A stretch of DNA of 64,000 bases, taken from NCBI RefSeq assembly GCF_041146395.1, contig NC_090983.1, positions 64,239,501-64,303,500 of the forward strand, read 5' to 3'. The position numbers and the translations under genes are program-made. Source of the DNA: Eulemur rufifrons (taxonomy: Eukaryota > Chordata > Mammalia > Primates > Lemuridae). Of this stretch, positions 1-10,600 are shown in pieces. The notes under the pieces were generated by a model. That model searched no databases, was not told the origin of the DNA, and saw nothing but the letters and a program-made list of their open reading frames with translations. Position 1 is the stretch's first letter, and each line of letters starts with the position of its first letter.

Positions 1-44
1 TAGCTATCTATTCCCTTTACAGTTTATCTATTTGTGTATTTGTT

Positions 45-175
45 ATATGGCCCTTCCCACAACATTGTAGTCTTCTTGAGAACAAGCAGTTCACTGTCCT
101 GTATTTAGAAGAGTACTGGCTCTTAATATGGGCTTCAGGAATATTAGTTGAATGAATAAATAAATATCTTGAAAA
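45..175 (+). mobile_element. L2 LINE 3' end fragment
   Basis: The stretch reads like the degenerate 3' end of L2: a 'cttgagaacaagcagttcactgtcctgtat' type phrase, followed by a 'gttgaatgaataaataaa' tail at about 155-172. L2 is an ancient, inactive mammalian LINE. No target duplication remains visible, as expected for its age. The call rests on the tail motif and the order of phrases. Confidence 0.5.
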
Positions 176-265
176 TGACTCTTTGTGCATATATGCAAGT
201 ATTTCTGTAAGACGAATTCCTGGAGATACAATGGCTGCATCAAAGGACATATGAATTGCATATTT
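176..265 (-). mobile_element. Short L1M 3'-region fragment, antisense
   Basis: Phrases such as 'tgcatatatgcaagtatttctgtaa' and 'attcctggagatacaatggctgcatcaaagga' match the antisense form of old L1 3' ends, where the usual wording is 'aattgctgggtcaaagga'. Only about 90 bp can be followed. It may continue weakly to the right but I cannot prove it. Confidence 0.4.
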
Positions 266-1470
266 TGGTAGGTATGGTCAGCAGTATGTCCAGATTATTC
301 GATGTGCTCAAAGTAGTCAGTGTGTATTAAGTGGGCATTACATCTGGACAGCAAGTGCATATGGTCTCATCCACACATACCCAGATGGTTCTATTGTGCA
401 ACCAAAATGAAGAACCACTCTTTCAGACCATCTTCTATGTTCTGGTTCAACTGGGTGTGGTTTCCACATTATTGCTCCAGCCAATTCATCCACAATTATA
501 TAGTCTAGTGATTCACATAACCTAGATTTTATTTATAAATGTTGACACTGGCATGTAAGAAGTAGAGAATAATTGTTTTAAGAGTTGTGTGGTTTGAGTA
601 GTGTTTAATTACTCAATCTTTTCTAAATAAAGTTCATAACTAGTGCAATGTATGATGTTAAACATGTCCCCCATTTCAGCATTTAATTTCTTACCTAGAT
701 ATGTTTATACAAGAAATGTGCATGCAACCGAGACTGTCACAGGAAGGGCTTTGGCAAATTCTGTTTTAAAGGCCCACAAACTGTATGTAGCTATGGATGC
801 AGAAAGCCCTTGCAAGCATCTTTTCTTTGCACCTATTAAGTGTATAACTCAAAGGAGTAAAATTTTTAAATGCCTTAGCAATAAAATATATGAATAAATA
901 ACCAAAATGTGTTAGTGTTTTATCAATGTTTTAAGATGTGCAAGAATATGTGTTATCCTAGGAAAGTTAGTTAAGAAAAGGTGGACCAGAATTAAAATAA
1001 CTAATAGACACAGAGAGTAGGAAGTTAAGAAAAAATTCATAAAAATTGGCATTTCCTAAAAAACAAAAAACTAAAACTGATGAACAGTGGCAATGATAAA
1101 ACTATAATATAAGAAAATGTCCCTGAGGGGAACTGGCATGTTCAAAAAAACAAAGCAAAGCAAAACAAAAATTATAACTAAATAAATTCTGGAAAAGTTC
1201 TAGATGACAAAAAGAAAACCTCCACAGCTTTGAAGAATGCAAAACAATATCAAGTTATGTACAAAGAAGAAAATCAAAGTAGCCTCAAAACTTCTCTTCA
1301 ACACCCAAGGTACAGTTGTACTGTGAACCCAGAACTCTCAGATGTGTCGTGCATGTGTGTAGGCAATAGATAAATAATTACATACAAGAGCTCAGAAAAT
1401 ATTTTATGCGGGGACTCTTCCTTCCTCTTCTTTTCCATGAAAGAAAAAAAGTTACTCAAAGACATACTCT
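266..1470. other. Unassigned AT-rich sequence
   Basis: No coding exon, RNA gene or clear repeat is recognised. The longest frame here (643-897, 84 codons) has no recognisable family and no exon-like context. A few A-rich patches occur at 1020-1200, without a convincing element body or target duplication. Confidence 0.5.
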
Positions 1471-1520
1471 AGCTGAAAAAGAGATTAATGAGATAAGCTG
1501 AAAAAGAGATTAATGAGATA
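1471..1520. repeat. Perfect 25-bp tandem duplication
   Basis: A 25-nt unit beginning 'agctgaaaaagagattaatg' occurs at 1471-1495 and again, unchanged, at 1496-1520. Only two copies exist. The lack of any difference between them implies a recent event (replication slippage or microhomology-mediated duplication) in otherwise old sequence. A possible assembly artefact cannot be excluded from sequence alone. Confidence 0.95.
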
Positions 1521-3216
1521 AACAATTCCAGTTTTTAATCTATAAAATGTGCAATGATCAAAAATCTTGATGGTACACAGTGTTGGCAAGGATGTGACAG
1601 GAACAAAGCACTCATTTCTTATTCATGGGAGTATAAATTGGTGCAATCTCTTTTAAAAGCAATTAGAAATATCTAACAACATTGGAAACACTTGTATCCT
1701 CTAGTAGTTAGCAAACTACAAACTGTAGGGAACAAATGTAGGAGGCGGCACAGGATTGTCATGGCAACATGCCAGAGACAGCCAGGGACACCAAAATTTG
1801 CATAAAGGATAGAGGAGGTATCACTCATGGAGCAAACCTTGGTAGGTCGTAGAGAAAACTGGAATTTCTTGACACTGTTGTGATGCTAAAAATCCAACTA
1901 AGGAGATGCAGAAGCTAACTCTTGTTGAAAGAGGTCAGAAAATAGTCATGGGCTTGGAGCATAAAGAGAAACCAAGCTCAGTTGTCCCCTCTCCTTAATG
2001 GAGGCCTGGAATCAGAAAGAGGACAGGAAGAAAGCTGTGTTTAATTGGTAGATTCTCCTATGGGCATCAGAAATGGAGGCCGGAGCCCTAACTGTGAAGA
2101 AGAGAACACATTGGACATGGAGACCATCTTCTTTACGTCCATTCCATAATCTCTGTTTTATTTGCCATGGTGATCCCATCTCTCCTGACTGGTTCGGGAT
2201 CCATCTAAAGCCACTGAGAACAGGATCAGTTAGAAAAAGGACATGTGACCAGTGAGAGGTGAAGGAAGGTGTGCTGAGGGCATTTGGGAAAAGCTTCCTC
2301 TTAAGAGAAACCCCTGGAAGATATTTTCTCACCCTGCTCTGGGGGTTGCTTTGTACACATGTGAGGCCAGGAACTTCTGTGGCTGTTATATTTTCTGACC
2401 ACTTGAAAACAAATGACAATAAAAGGAGGAGATAGGATTAAGCAAAACATAAAGCCTACCCTACTCCAGGACTTCAAGTCAGCTAATCATTTCTCCCTCT
2501 TTTCTTATAACCTAAAGTGAAGTGGGTTTTCCTTCACAGTATTCTTTGGCCTCTTACGTGCTACAGAGGATGCGGGAGAGGCAAGCTGGCCCTTCAGGAC
2601 ACTCTGGGCCAAGCCTAAGCCCTTCAACAGTGGAATTTGGGTAAGGTCAGCAATCTATCCCCGCTCACCTAAGGCCTCCCAGAAGCTTTTTTTGGCTAAA
2701 AGGAAGAGGGCTTTTCCTGGACAGTGTACCCCAGGTAAGGAGAGACTGAGATGGGGGGCAGGAGACCTGATGTAGAGAGGTAGCACTTCCATTTTTATGT
2801 TAAATTTGTGGAAAACTCAACCTAATCCCTTTCCCAATGTCTCTGGGAAACGACAGGTGTGTTGGGAGGGGAGAAGGGTGGTGCCTTATTTATATTTTTC
2901 CTGGTACCTTCTGGTTTCAAGTACCTATTGCTGCTGCATTTTTCATCCCCAATGTCTGCTTTCTGCACGCCATCTCCCTTTATTGCTGGGCACTGCCTAA
3001 TCCCTTCTCTCTTCAGAGGCTGTGTATAGCAGACCCTACTGCAGGAGCGAGGCCACAGAGGGTGTTACAGCCAACAGCTTAACACCGAATCTTAGACATC
3101 CATCTTCTGACAAAGTCCGCCTTATTTCTGGCTGCCTCTTCTACCTGGGCTTCAGTTTCTTGTTGATCCTCCTTTGTCTTTTGACCTTCTTTTCTTCTCC
3201 CCAGCTCATTTACTCC

Positions 3217-3252
<36 letters not shown>

Positions 3253-3955
3253 CTTATTTCTTGTCAGAGACAGTTTAGTTATCTTGTTGACTTATCCAGC
3301 CTTTTCCAGTTATACCCAGAGAAACTCAACTATCTTTAAAATAACACAGTTTTTCTCCTTGGACATTTGTAAGACTAACAACCAAACAATGCAAACAATG
3401 TAACTGCTCAGTAGCAGGAGCTTATTTAAGCAAATTACAGTCCATCCATGTAGTGGAATACCAAGCAACCAGTAATATCATGGTGTGGTCTTCCGTTTCA
3501 ATATGGCAGACAGAGCACATCTCAAAGTAAGGGAAGTAAAGAAGTACAAAAAAGGGTAAGTGTAATGGTGCTGTGAAGGAGAAAAGGAAGCATCAAGGAA
3601 CCAGAATTTTTGATAAATCTCTGGGAGAAGGTAGAATGGAGTCTGAAAAGGTGGCAAGCAGGGTAGAAGTCATGTTCCTCAACAACAAAGCTAAGGGGAG
3701 GCTCTAAGCTTGGAAGGAGCTGGGCTAGGAAGAGAAGCAGAAATCAAGGTGATTAAATCAAGGGTTATTTACACAGCAACTGTACAACTTGGCCCCTCCT
3801 CAACCCCATCCACCATGTCTAAGATAGTCACAATGTCTGCCTCCAGGATAAACCAAAAGAACTGATGTCCAAAGAAACTAACGAACATGACTGGGAAAGG
3901 ACAGGGCCCCTAGGGAATGGAATCACTCCAGAGCAAAGCCTGCCTCGCTTGGTGG
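1521..3955. other. Unassigned unique-looking sequence with one CA repeat
   Basis: Nothing coding is recognised. Frames up to 135 codons (2012-2419, minus) show no familiar domain. The stretch 2540-3200 has somewhat higher GC content but no CpG cluster. The only clear structure is the (AC)n at 3219-3250, listed separately. Confidence 0.5.
3219..3250. repeat. (AC)n microsatellite
   Basis: Sixteen uninterrupted AC dinucleotides. It is long enough to be length-polymorphic in a population. Confidence 0.97.
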
Positions 3956-4216
3956 GAAACTGGATGAAGTCAGTCTGTTTGCCTCCCTGCTTTCAGCTCT
4001 TCCTCCCTTAAGTGAAGCTTTCCAGTAACCACTCTGCTCACATTCACACGCAGGCTTCCACGAATGGAAGAAACTTGCTGTTCGACAGGTCTAAACACCT
4101 ACAAAGGAAACTCAAACCGGTTACCTATGCTAAAAAAGCGTGTCTTTTTGTCCATTGTTCATAAATATAATGAGGAAATAAAACAACTGGCTTCCAAAGA
4201 AACAGTGATAATTAAG
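3956..4216 (+). repeat. Left arm of a ~250-bp inverted duplication
   Basis: Read forwards, this arm aligns to the reverse complement of 5325-5573. By hand I count about 16 substitutions, mostly transitions, over roughly 240 aligned bases (about 93% identity), plus a few gaps of 1-9 bases. The shared core includes 'aacttgctgttcgacaggtc' (4074-4093) and 'ttgtccattgttcataaata'. It ends exactly where HAL1-like sequence begins. I do not recognise the duplicated segment as a known repeat. Confidence 0.9.
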
Positions 4217-4603
4217 GGAACAAAAAATAACTTTCAACTTTAAAAATATTAGAGAGAATGTTGTCTACAGAAAATAAGAATACACTGCTAAGAAAAATAT
4301 GCAGTCAAAGAATACTAAAGCATTTGTGGAAATTAAAAATGTCATTGCAAATATAAGAAATTCAATAGAAGTTCTGAGGAAAAAATTAAAAAGATGTTCT
4401 AAAAGATAAAAAATAGAACTTGAAAGAAAAGTTAAGACATGGAAGATCAATTCAGGAGGTTCAACATCTATCTAACAGGAGTTTCTAAATGATAGAACAA
4501 AGAATATAACAATATAACAGAGAGGGAGAGAAAGTAATTAAAGGAAATTTTCTAAAATTGAAAATAATATGGTTTTGAATTGAAAATTCTTACTATATGC
4601 AAC
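4217..4603 (+). mobile_element. HAL1 (half-L1) fragment
   Basis: A-rich sequence with the style of HAL1/L1 ORF1-region DNA: runs such as 'agttctgaggaaaaaattaa' and 'aattaaaggaaattttctaa'. A further HAL1 part resumes after the right inverted arm at about 5590. HAL1 is an L1 relative with only the first open reading frame; this copy is fragmentary and has no usable frame. Confidence 0.5.
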
Positions 4604-5147
4604 TGGTAGATTGTTTCCAAAGATAGCCACACAAATATCTCTTATTCCACATGACCTTTGCAATGAGATTTTGTCATTTTTTTTTCATCAAAATGTGGAG
4701 TCAATTTCTCCTACCCTTAAACCTACTCTTATCTTGAAACTTGCTTTGTCCAATAGAATGTGGCAGAAGTGTCACTTGGTAGCTTTGAAGACTAGGCAGC
4801 ATTGAGGCGTTGTACCTGCTGCTTAGTCTTCTTTGGGGAAGCCAGCCGCCATTCTGCAAGAGAGGTGAGACTATCAAATAAAGAACACCATCTGGAAAAA
4901 GTGCCCACGTGGAAGAGCACTGAGGCAACAAAGATATGAATGAAAGCTGCTTCATCCTTCCAGCTCATACCAGCAGGCAGCTGGACACAACTGAACGAAT
5001 GATCCCTGTTGACCCCAAAGGAGCAAAACAATTGCCCAGCCAAGTTCTGCACTATTTCCTCACCAGCAGAATCACAAGAAACAGTAACTTGCTAGTGTCT
5101 TAAAGCACTATCTTTTTGAGTGGTATGTCATAATGCTATCAATAGTT
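4604..5147 (+). mobile_element. Solo LTR, MaLR/ERVL-like, old
   Basis: The left end 'tggtagattgtttccaaaga' and the internal phrase 'gtccaatagaatgtggcagaagtg' (about 4748-4771) belong to a common mammalian LTR family of the MaLR/MLT1 type. The right end resembles the degenerate form of 'ccactaagttttgggtggtttgttatgcagcaatagata'. A related copy lies at 8730-9295. The exact subfamily is not claimed. It sits between the two arms of the inverted duplication, inside HAL1 sequence. Confidence 0.6.
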
Positions 5148-5324
5148 TTTTAAAGGCCCTTACTTAGACATAGCCAGAAAATTTTCAGAACTCTAATGAT
5201 AAAGATAAGATCCTACAAGGTTCCTGAAAGAAGGAACAATTATGTATCAAGGAATGAGAATCAGAATGGTGTCCAACTTTTCATTTAGGACATTAGTTAG
5301 ATACCCTAAGCCAGTTGAGCGATG

Positions 5325-5573
5325 CCTTAATAGCACTGTTTCTTTTGAAGCCAGTTGTTTTATTTCCTCATTATATTTATGAACAATGGACAAAAAGACA
5401 CACATAGATAAGTGGTTTGATTTCCTCTGTAGGTGTTTAGACCTGTCGAACAGCAAGTTTCTCCCATTCGTGGAAACCTGCATGTGAATATGAGCAGAGA
5501 GTGGTTACTGGAAAGCTTCACTTAAAGGAGGAGGAGCTGAAAGCAGGGAGGTAAACAGACTCCTTCCAGTTTC
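5325..5573 (-). repeat. Right arm of a ~250-bp inverted duplication
   Basis: Reverse-complement partner of 3956-4216, with inner ends about 1.1 kb apart. Compared with the left arm it lacks a 9-base insertion near the 'tatg|tgtgtctttt' point and differs mainly by transitions. On the minus strand a 78-codon frame (5483-5247) runs through it. The left arm does not keep the same frame because of indels, so the frame is unlikely to be a selected protein. Confidence 0.9.
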
Positions 5574-5589
5574 ATATCAAAATATTATA

Positions 5590-6000
5590 GTAAAATAATA
5601 TAGATTATTTTTAATCTATAATTGCATTTCTAGCCAAAATATCAATCAGATGTGAGTAAAAAATAGATATATCTTTGGACATGGAAGGAATCAGAAAGTT
5701 TATCACAACCCATAAACTATCTATGAAAATATTCCTGCAAGATGTATATACTGCAGGTAATTGAAAAGGTAATTTTTAAAAAAGATATGAAATACAAGGA
5801 AAAATGATGCTAACCAAGAATGCAATGAAAAGAAATCTCAAATTGACAGCAATCAGCAAAGTTATAAAAAATCAGCTAAAACTTCTGTGAGTCACAGGCT
5901 TCAATGAGAATATCTTCTAGGGGAAAGTATTTGTAAGAAATATATGATTAACTATCTAGATTATTTTTGTAAGAAACATAAAAGCATGCAATAATAAGAA
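5590..6000 (+). mobile_element. HAL1 fragment, continuation
   Basis: The phrase 'tctagccaaaatatcaatcagatgtgag' is the HAL1/L1 landmark usually read as 'cccagccaaactatcaatcaagtgtgag'. A-rich wording consistent with this element continues to about 6000. It is the downstream partner of 4217-4603, interrupted by the LTR and the right inverted arm. Confidence 0.5.
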
Positions 6001-8729
6001 ATAAGAAAAATGAAGATTGAAGTGTTTCTTTCTCTCTCCTCCTAATCTGTCTGTAGTAATATTCTGTTTGCGATGACACAGATTTAGTGACATAAGAATA
6101 CATGTCATATCTTCCAGGGGAAATTCCTATTTTTTATTGTGAACTCTCCTATATAGGAGATTTGCAATTTTGTTACCAAGTGCATATGTTACTTACACAA
6201 AATATTTTTATATATGGCTACAAAACATTTATAAATATTGCTGTAGAAGTTTTTGGTATGGGGAAATTATCATTTTTTAATTTTTTAAAAAAGTATATGC
6301 ATGGAAAGAAAGGGTTTCTTTGGTTTAGAAAGTTATTTAATTATATTTTTCTTTTGTGGTCTTTCAAATTTTCTGCACTGAAAACTGAAAGTAACAATAA
6401 GTATTATTTTTAAAAAATCTTATAGCTCTCAAAGATAAACAGGAAGTAAAAATTAGGAGGCAGATCATGTCAGAAAAATTGAAATATTTCGTAATGGCCC
6501 ATACCTTCCAAGCTTAACTTCTCGAAGCTTATATATATTATACCTTTGGGTATTAGGAGTTGACATACCCATTTTTATGTCAATTTTAGTTTTAGTTTTT
6601 AGTGTCTTAAATCTTGTACGTCCATTGTGTACTGAGAGTTTCTTGACATACGTATTAATATATATGGTATCCAGAAGCTTCCACCCTGTTTAAAGTCTAA
6701 ATGCAAAAAACTGAAACTAACACACTTTTTGTTCTCTCTGTAATTTAACACTGAAGAGTTTTTGTCATGACCTGACTTTCTTGATTCTCGGTTGTTCATT
6801 GTTATAAAGAAAGATCTACGCTAGTATTTTATCACAGACAAGAGGCAGCAGAGATGATTATATAAAAGGCAAGTGATTTGAATTTAGTTACCTCTTAACA
6901 TCACCTGTCTGTATATGGAGGATGTATAAATCCTATAGGAACTGAAGTAATTTTTAGTTAAGGAGCAAGAAATAAACTGGTGGATGTAAGATAGCAAAAT
7001 TTTTCAAGTAAAAAAGGTTTGAAGGGGAACATGAAACAAAATAGAAGACAAAAGAAGTGCATGGTGGGTTATTCAGTTCTCCAATTGCTCCAATTGGGTT
7101 TGGAGACCAATTGGGACTGGACTCAAAGCATCTGGTAAGGCACTTGAATTAAAATGAACCAAAATCCAGGGGAAAAAATGTTTTTCACAAGATAAAAACA
7201 GTTTTGACTCATTCTTTCCAAATATCCTTTCCAAGTAACACCAATTCTAATAAAAGTTGTTTGTTCCTGCAGAGTTGAAGGTCAATAGGGCAAAGCATTT
7301 CTTCCTCACCTTGAAATAAAACGGCTCTTCTATTATAAAGCTTGGTTTTTGAAGCCTGGAACTATGAACTGGGTATAAGCAGCACCAATATGCAGGCTGG
7401 GACTCCATTTCTGATCCATGGAAAATTGTCGTCAGACAGCAGATAAAGAAAGGCAACAGAATCACTGCTGGGGCCAAACCAATTCAGTCTGGAAAGACAA
7501 AGGAAAGATCTTTAACAAAGCCCTTTAACTATGGAGGGGTAAAGGGGGGAGAACAAAAATGAAAAAAGAGGGACTAGGAAGATCCAGAAAGGAAATAGAA
7601 AAATAAAAGAGGAAAATGAAAGAAGGGAAAGAAAAGGAAAAAGGAGCAAGAGGAAGAAAGGAAAAGGGAAATAGGAGGAAGGAATGAGAGGGAAAGAAAT
7701 GGCTGCACCTGACATGCCCGGCAGGCCCAGGGCAGACTCCAGGCTGGGGGAGCAGCCATGCGCACTCTTCACTCCTTCCCGCAAGTACTAGCCTCTCACT
7801 GGGCACAGGCTCCCTGCTCTGGGTCCTGAGCTTTCCAGAGTCCTGCACTGATCCTCCCCTAGCTGTGCTCTATCACATAGGAGCCAAGGGGACAGGGCCA
7901 AGTGAAGGTGGTCACTCATAGCCCATGTCCCCACTTCTAGATCTCATTCCTTGTACTTTAGACTCTGGAATTCCCTACACAAATGGCCCCCAGGTTCCCT
8001 GTAAGCTCCCAGGGTCTACGTGGGCCTCTTCCCTGCACCATCTTCTGGAAGGTGATCTACATCTCTGATGTTTGCACTCCTAAGTCTGAGGGCTGGCCAA
8101 GGAGCAGCCACTTTTAGTTGAGACTATAGCTGGAATTTGGGTATAGAGTGGGTCGCCCACATATGTGTGTGTGAGGTCTTTCAATTTGGATGGAGCTAGT
8201 GAGGGGAAGAGGAGAGAAGTGGAAACAAAAGCCAGCAGTCAGGGGCAGCCTCTCCTATCACATTTGGCCTAAAACCCCTAGGGTTCCAAAATTCTCAATT
8301 AAAATCTGACCTTCCAGGTTGTTATAAAGGAATGTTTGCCAAGGTAAGGGAATGGAAGTGGTTTCACCTATCATGTTACTAACTTGATTTGAAACTGTTA
8401 AATATTTAAATAAATGATATGTGATTCTCTATCTGTACTTTTGCTCCAGGCCTGTAATGCCTAGATGTGGGCCTAAACAAGAGCAGGACAGACAGATAGA
8501 CTTTATTCATATATAGATAGAGAAGAATTTTGGAAAAAAAAAAAAGAAAATTTTATTAGTATTTCTCTATAACAGAGCTATAATGTACCTTGAAACATAA
8601 AACAAATATGACTATTTTTCTTGTCCGCCATCTTGATTCCAAGTCCACAATCTAATCCAAATGTGACTATTTTAAGTATTAGAGAAAGATCCTTCTGCAT
8701 ACAGTTACCTGATTTAGTAAGTTACTAAG
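6001..8729. other. Unassigned sequence, includes a purine tract
   Basis: No exon or confident repeat is recognised. Parts at 7700-8480 are relatively GC-rich and contain LTR-like wording (a 'taaataaatgatatgtgatt' stretch near 8407), so a very old LTR is possible but not supported enough to call. The purine-rich tract is listed separately. Confidence 0.45.
7541..7703 (+). repeat. Polypurine tract
   Basis: About 148 of 162 bases are purine (about 91%). Uninterrupted purine runs lie at 7618-7646 and 7648-7671. Such tracts can form triplex DNA when mirror-symmetric. The opposite strand gives phenylalanine/serine/leucine-rich frames up to 107 codons that are composition artefacts. Confidence 0.85.
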
Positions 8730-9295
8730 TGTGGCAGATTGTGGTTTCCAAAAATGGCCACAACAATTCTTCTCATCCCATACGTTCTTCTAGAAGCTTG
8801 CCATTCCCTCATCAAGAAGTAGAGTCTATGTCCTCTTACTTACACCTGAGTAAGATTTTGTGATTTCTTCAATTATTAGTTTAATTACTATTATTAGCAA
8901 AAGCAGGACCATGTAATTTTTAAAAATAAGTCATAGAAGGCAACTAGAGAGAGAACTCCTCCTTGTTCTCTCTCAGGACACTTGCTTTTGGAACCCAGTC
9001 ACTGTGCCATGAGGAAGCCAAGAGCTTACATGGACACACCAAGCGTAGGCATTCCCGCCTGCATTCTCAGCTAAGGTCTCAGCCAACAGCACCCACCAGA
9101 CATATGAGTAAACGAGCCTTCAGAATATTCCAGCCTCCACACCTCTACCCCAGTTGATATCAAGAGGAACAGAAATGAGCAGTCCTCTCCAACCCTACAG
9201 AAATCATTGAATTGTGAGTGAAATAACTGATCATTGTTTGGCCACTAAGTTTGGGGTGCCATTTATATATTATACAGCAGTAGATAAATGGACTT
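8730..9295 (+). mobile_element. Solo LTR, MaLR/ERVL-like, with 5-bp target duplication
   Basis: It begins 'tgtggcagattgtggtttcc' and ends near 'gccactaagtttggggtgcc...cagcagtagataa', the hallmarks of a widespread mammalian LTR family. The 5-mer 'ctaag' is present at 8725-8729 and 9296-9300, which fits a 5-bp LTR-retroelement target duplication and fixes both ends. No internal proviral sequence remains, so this is a solo LTR left by recombination. Confidence 0.7.
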
Positions 9296-9477
9296 CTAAG
9301 TGTGAAATAATCTTATTTAAAAATGTACGATTATATAACACATACCTCCTTTTTAAAAATAAACTTTAATAAAGGATAGGCAACTTAAGCAAAACTTGAG
9401 TTACGGCTTTTTCTACATGTACAACAGGCATAACTCTATTTCATAATTTTAATGTTTGATTTTAGTTAAAATTAATT

Positions 9478-9737
9478 GAGGACCACCTCACAACCATTAG
9501 AATGTCTACTATCAACAAACAAACAAACAAACAAACAAAAAAACCAAAAAAAAAAAACAAAAAAAGAAATAGGTAAGTGTTGACCAAGATGTGGAGAAAT
9601 TTGTGGCCGTGTGCATTGCTGGTGAGAAGAAAAAATGGTGTAGCCGCTGTGGAAAACAGTATGGCAGTTGATCAAAACTTCAAAAATAGAATTACTGTTT
9701 GATCCAGTAATCCCTCTTCTGGGTGCAGACCCAAAAG
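9478..9737 (+). mobile_element. Old L1M 3' region, first part
   Basis: Phrases such as 'gaccacctcacaaccattag', 'accaagatgtggagaaattt' and 'gtggaaaacagtatggcagt' are the ORF2-end/3'UTR wording of old L1 elements. The element continues after the Alu at 10112. An (AAAC)n/A-rich run at 9514-9564 lies inside it. Confidence 0.8.
9514..9564. repeat. (AAAC)n and A-rich simple repeat
   Basis: Six or more CAAA units run into A-tracts broken by single C or G bases. It probably grew from an A-rich patch of the host L1. Confidence 0.9.
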
Positions 9738-9750
9738 AACTGAAAGCAGA

Positions 9751-10098
9751 AGGCCGGGCACGGTGGCTCGCGCCTGTAATCCTAGCACTCTGGGAGGCCA
9801 AGGTGGGCAGATCGTTTGAGCTCAGGAGTTCGAGACCAGCCTGAGCAAGAGCGAGACCCCATCTCTACTAAAAATAGAAAGAAATTATATGGACAGCTAA
9901 AAATATATATAGAAAAAATTAGCCAGGCATGGTGGTGCATGCCTGTAGTCCCAGCTACTCGGGAGGCTGAGACAGGAGGATCGCTTGAGCTCAGGAGTTT
10001 GAAGTTGCTGTGAGCTAGGATGACGCCACGACACTCACTCTAGCCTGGGCAACAGAGTGAGACTCTGTCTCAAAAAAAAATAAAATAAAATAAAAAAA
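9751..10098 (+). mobile_element. Alu SINE, full-length, strepsirrhine type
   Basis: Starts 'ggccgggcacggtggctcgc' after one extra A and ends in an A/T-containing tail. The right arm reads 'gttgctgtgagctaggatga' then 'cgccacgacactcactctag'. Between the arms is an extended AT spacer (about 9880-9920). A perfect 13-nt target duplication 'aactgaaagcaga' flanks it at 9738-9750 and 10099-10111. It splits an older L1 3' end, so the L1 was here first. Confidence 0.97.
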
Positions 10099-10111
10099 AA
10101 CTGAAAGCAGA

Positions 10112-10600
10112 GTCTCGGAACAGATATCTTCATGCTCACAGCAGCATTATTTATAATAGCCAGAATATGGAAACAACCCAACTGTCCATCAACAGGTGAC
10201 TGGATATACAAAATCCGGTATACATACACAGTGGAATATTATTTCAGCCTTATAAAGGAAGGAAATCCTATTACATGGTACAACATGTATGAACCTTGAG
10301 GGCATTATTCTAAGTGAAATAAGCCAGTCACAAAAAGACAAATACTGTATGATTTCACTTCTATCTATTGCCTAGAGTAGTCATTTCATCATGACAGAAG
10401 GTAGAATGGTGGTTGCCAGGAATGAAGAGTAGTTGTTTTATAGATATAGAGTTTCAGTTTTACAAGATCAAAGGAGTTCTGGAGATTGGTTGCACAACAA
10501 TATGATTATGCTTAACACTATTGAACTGTATGCTTAAAATTGTTAAAATGGTAAATTTTATGTTATGTACTTTTTTCTACAATTAACATTTTATTAATTA
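10112..10600 (+). mobile_element. Old L1M 3' region, second part
   Basis: Continues the element at 9478-9737: 'cagcagcattatttataata', 'aacccaactgtccatcaaca' and 'ctgtatgatttcacttctat' followed by the 3'UTR phrase 'attgttaaaatggtaaattt'. This is a 5'-truncated, non-coding remnant. Confidence 0.8.

Noticed and set aside
2012..2419. 135-codon minus-strand frame
   Set aside because: No known domain or exon-like setting; frames of this length occur by chance in 64 kb.
3219..3250. CA repeat as a functional Z-DNA element
   Set aside because: A common microsatellite with no further evidence of function.
7525..7848. 107-codon minus-strand frame rich in Phe, Ser and Leu
   Set aside because: It is produced by the pyrimidine-rich strand of the 7541-7703 tract.
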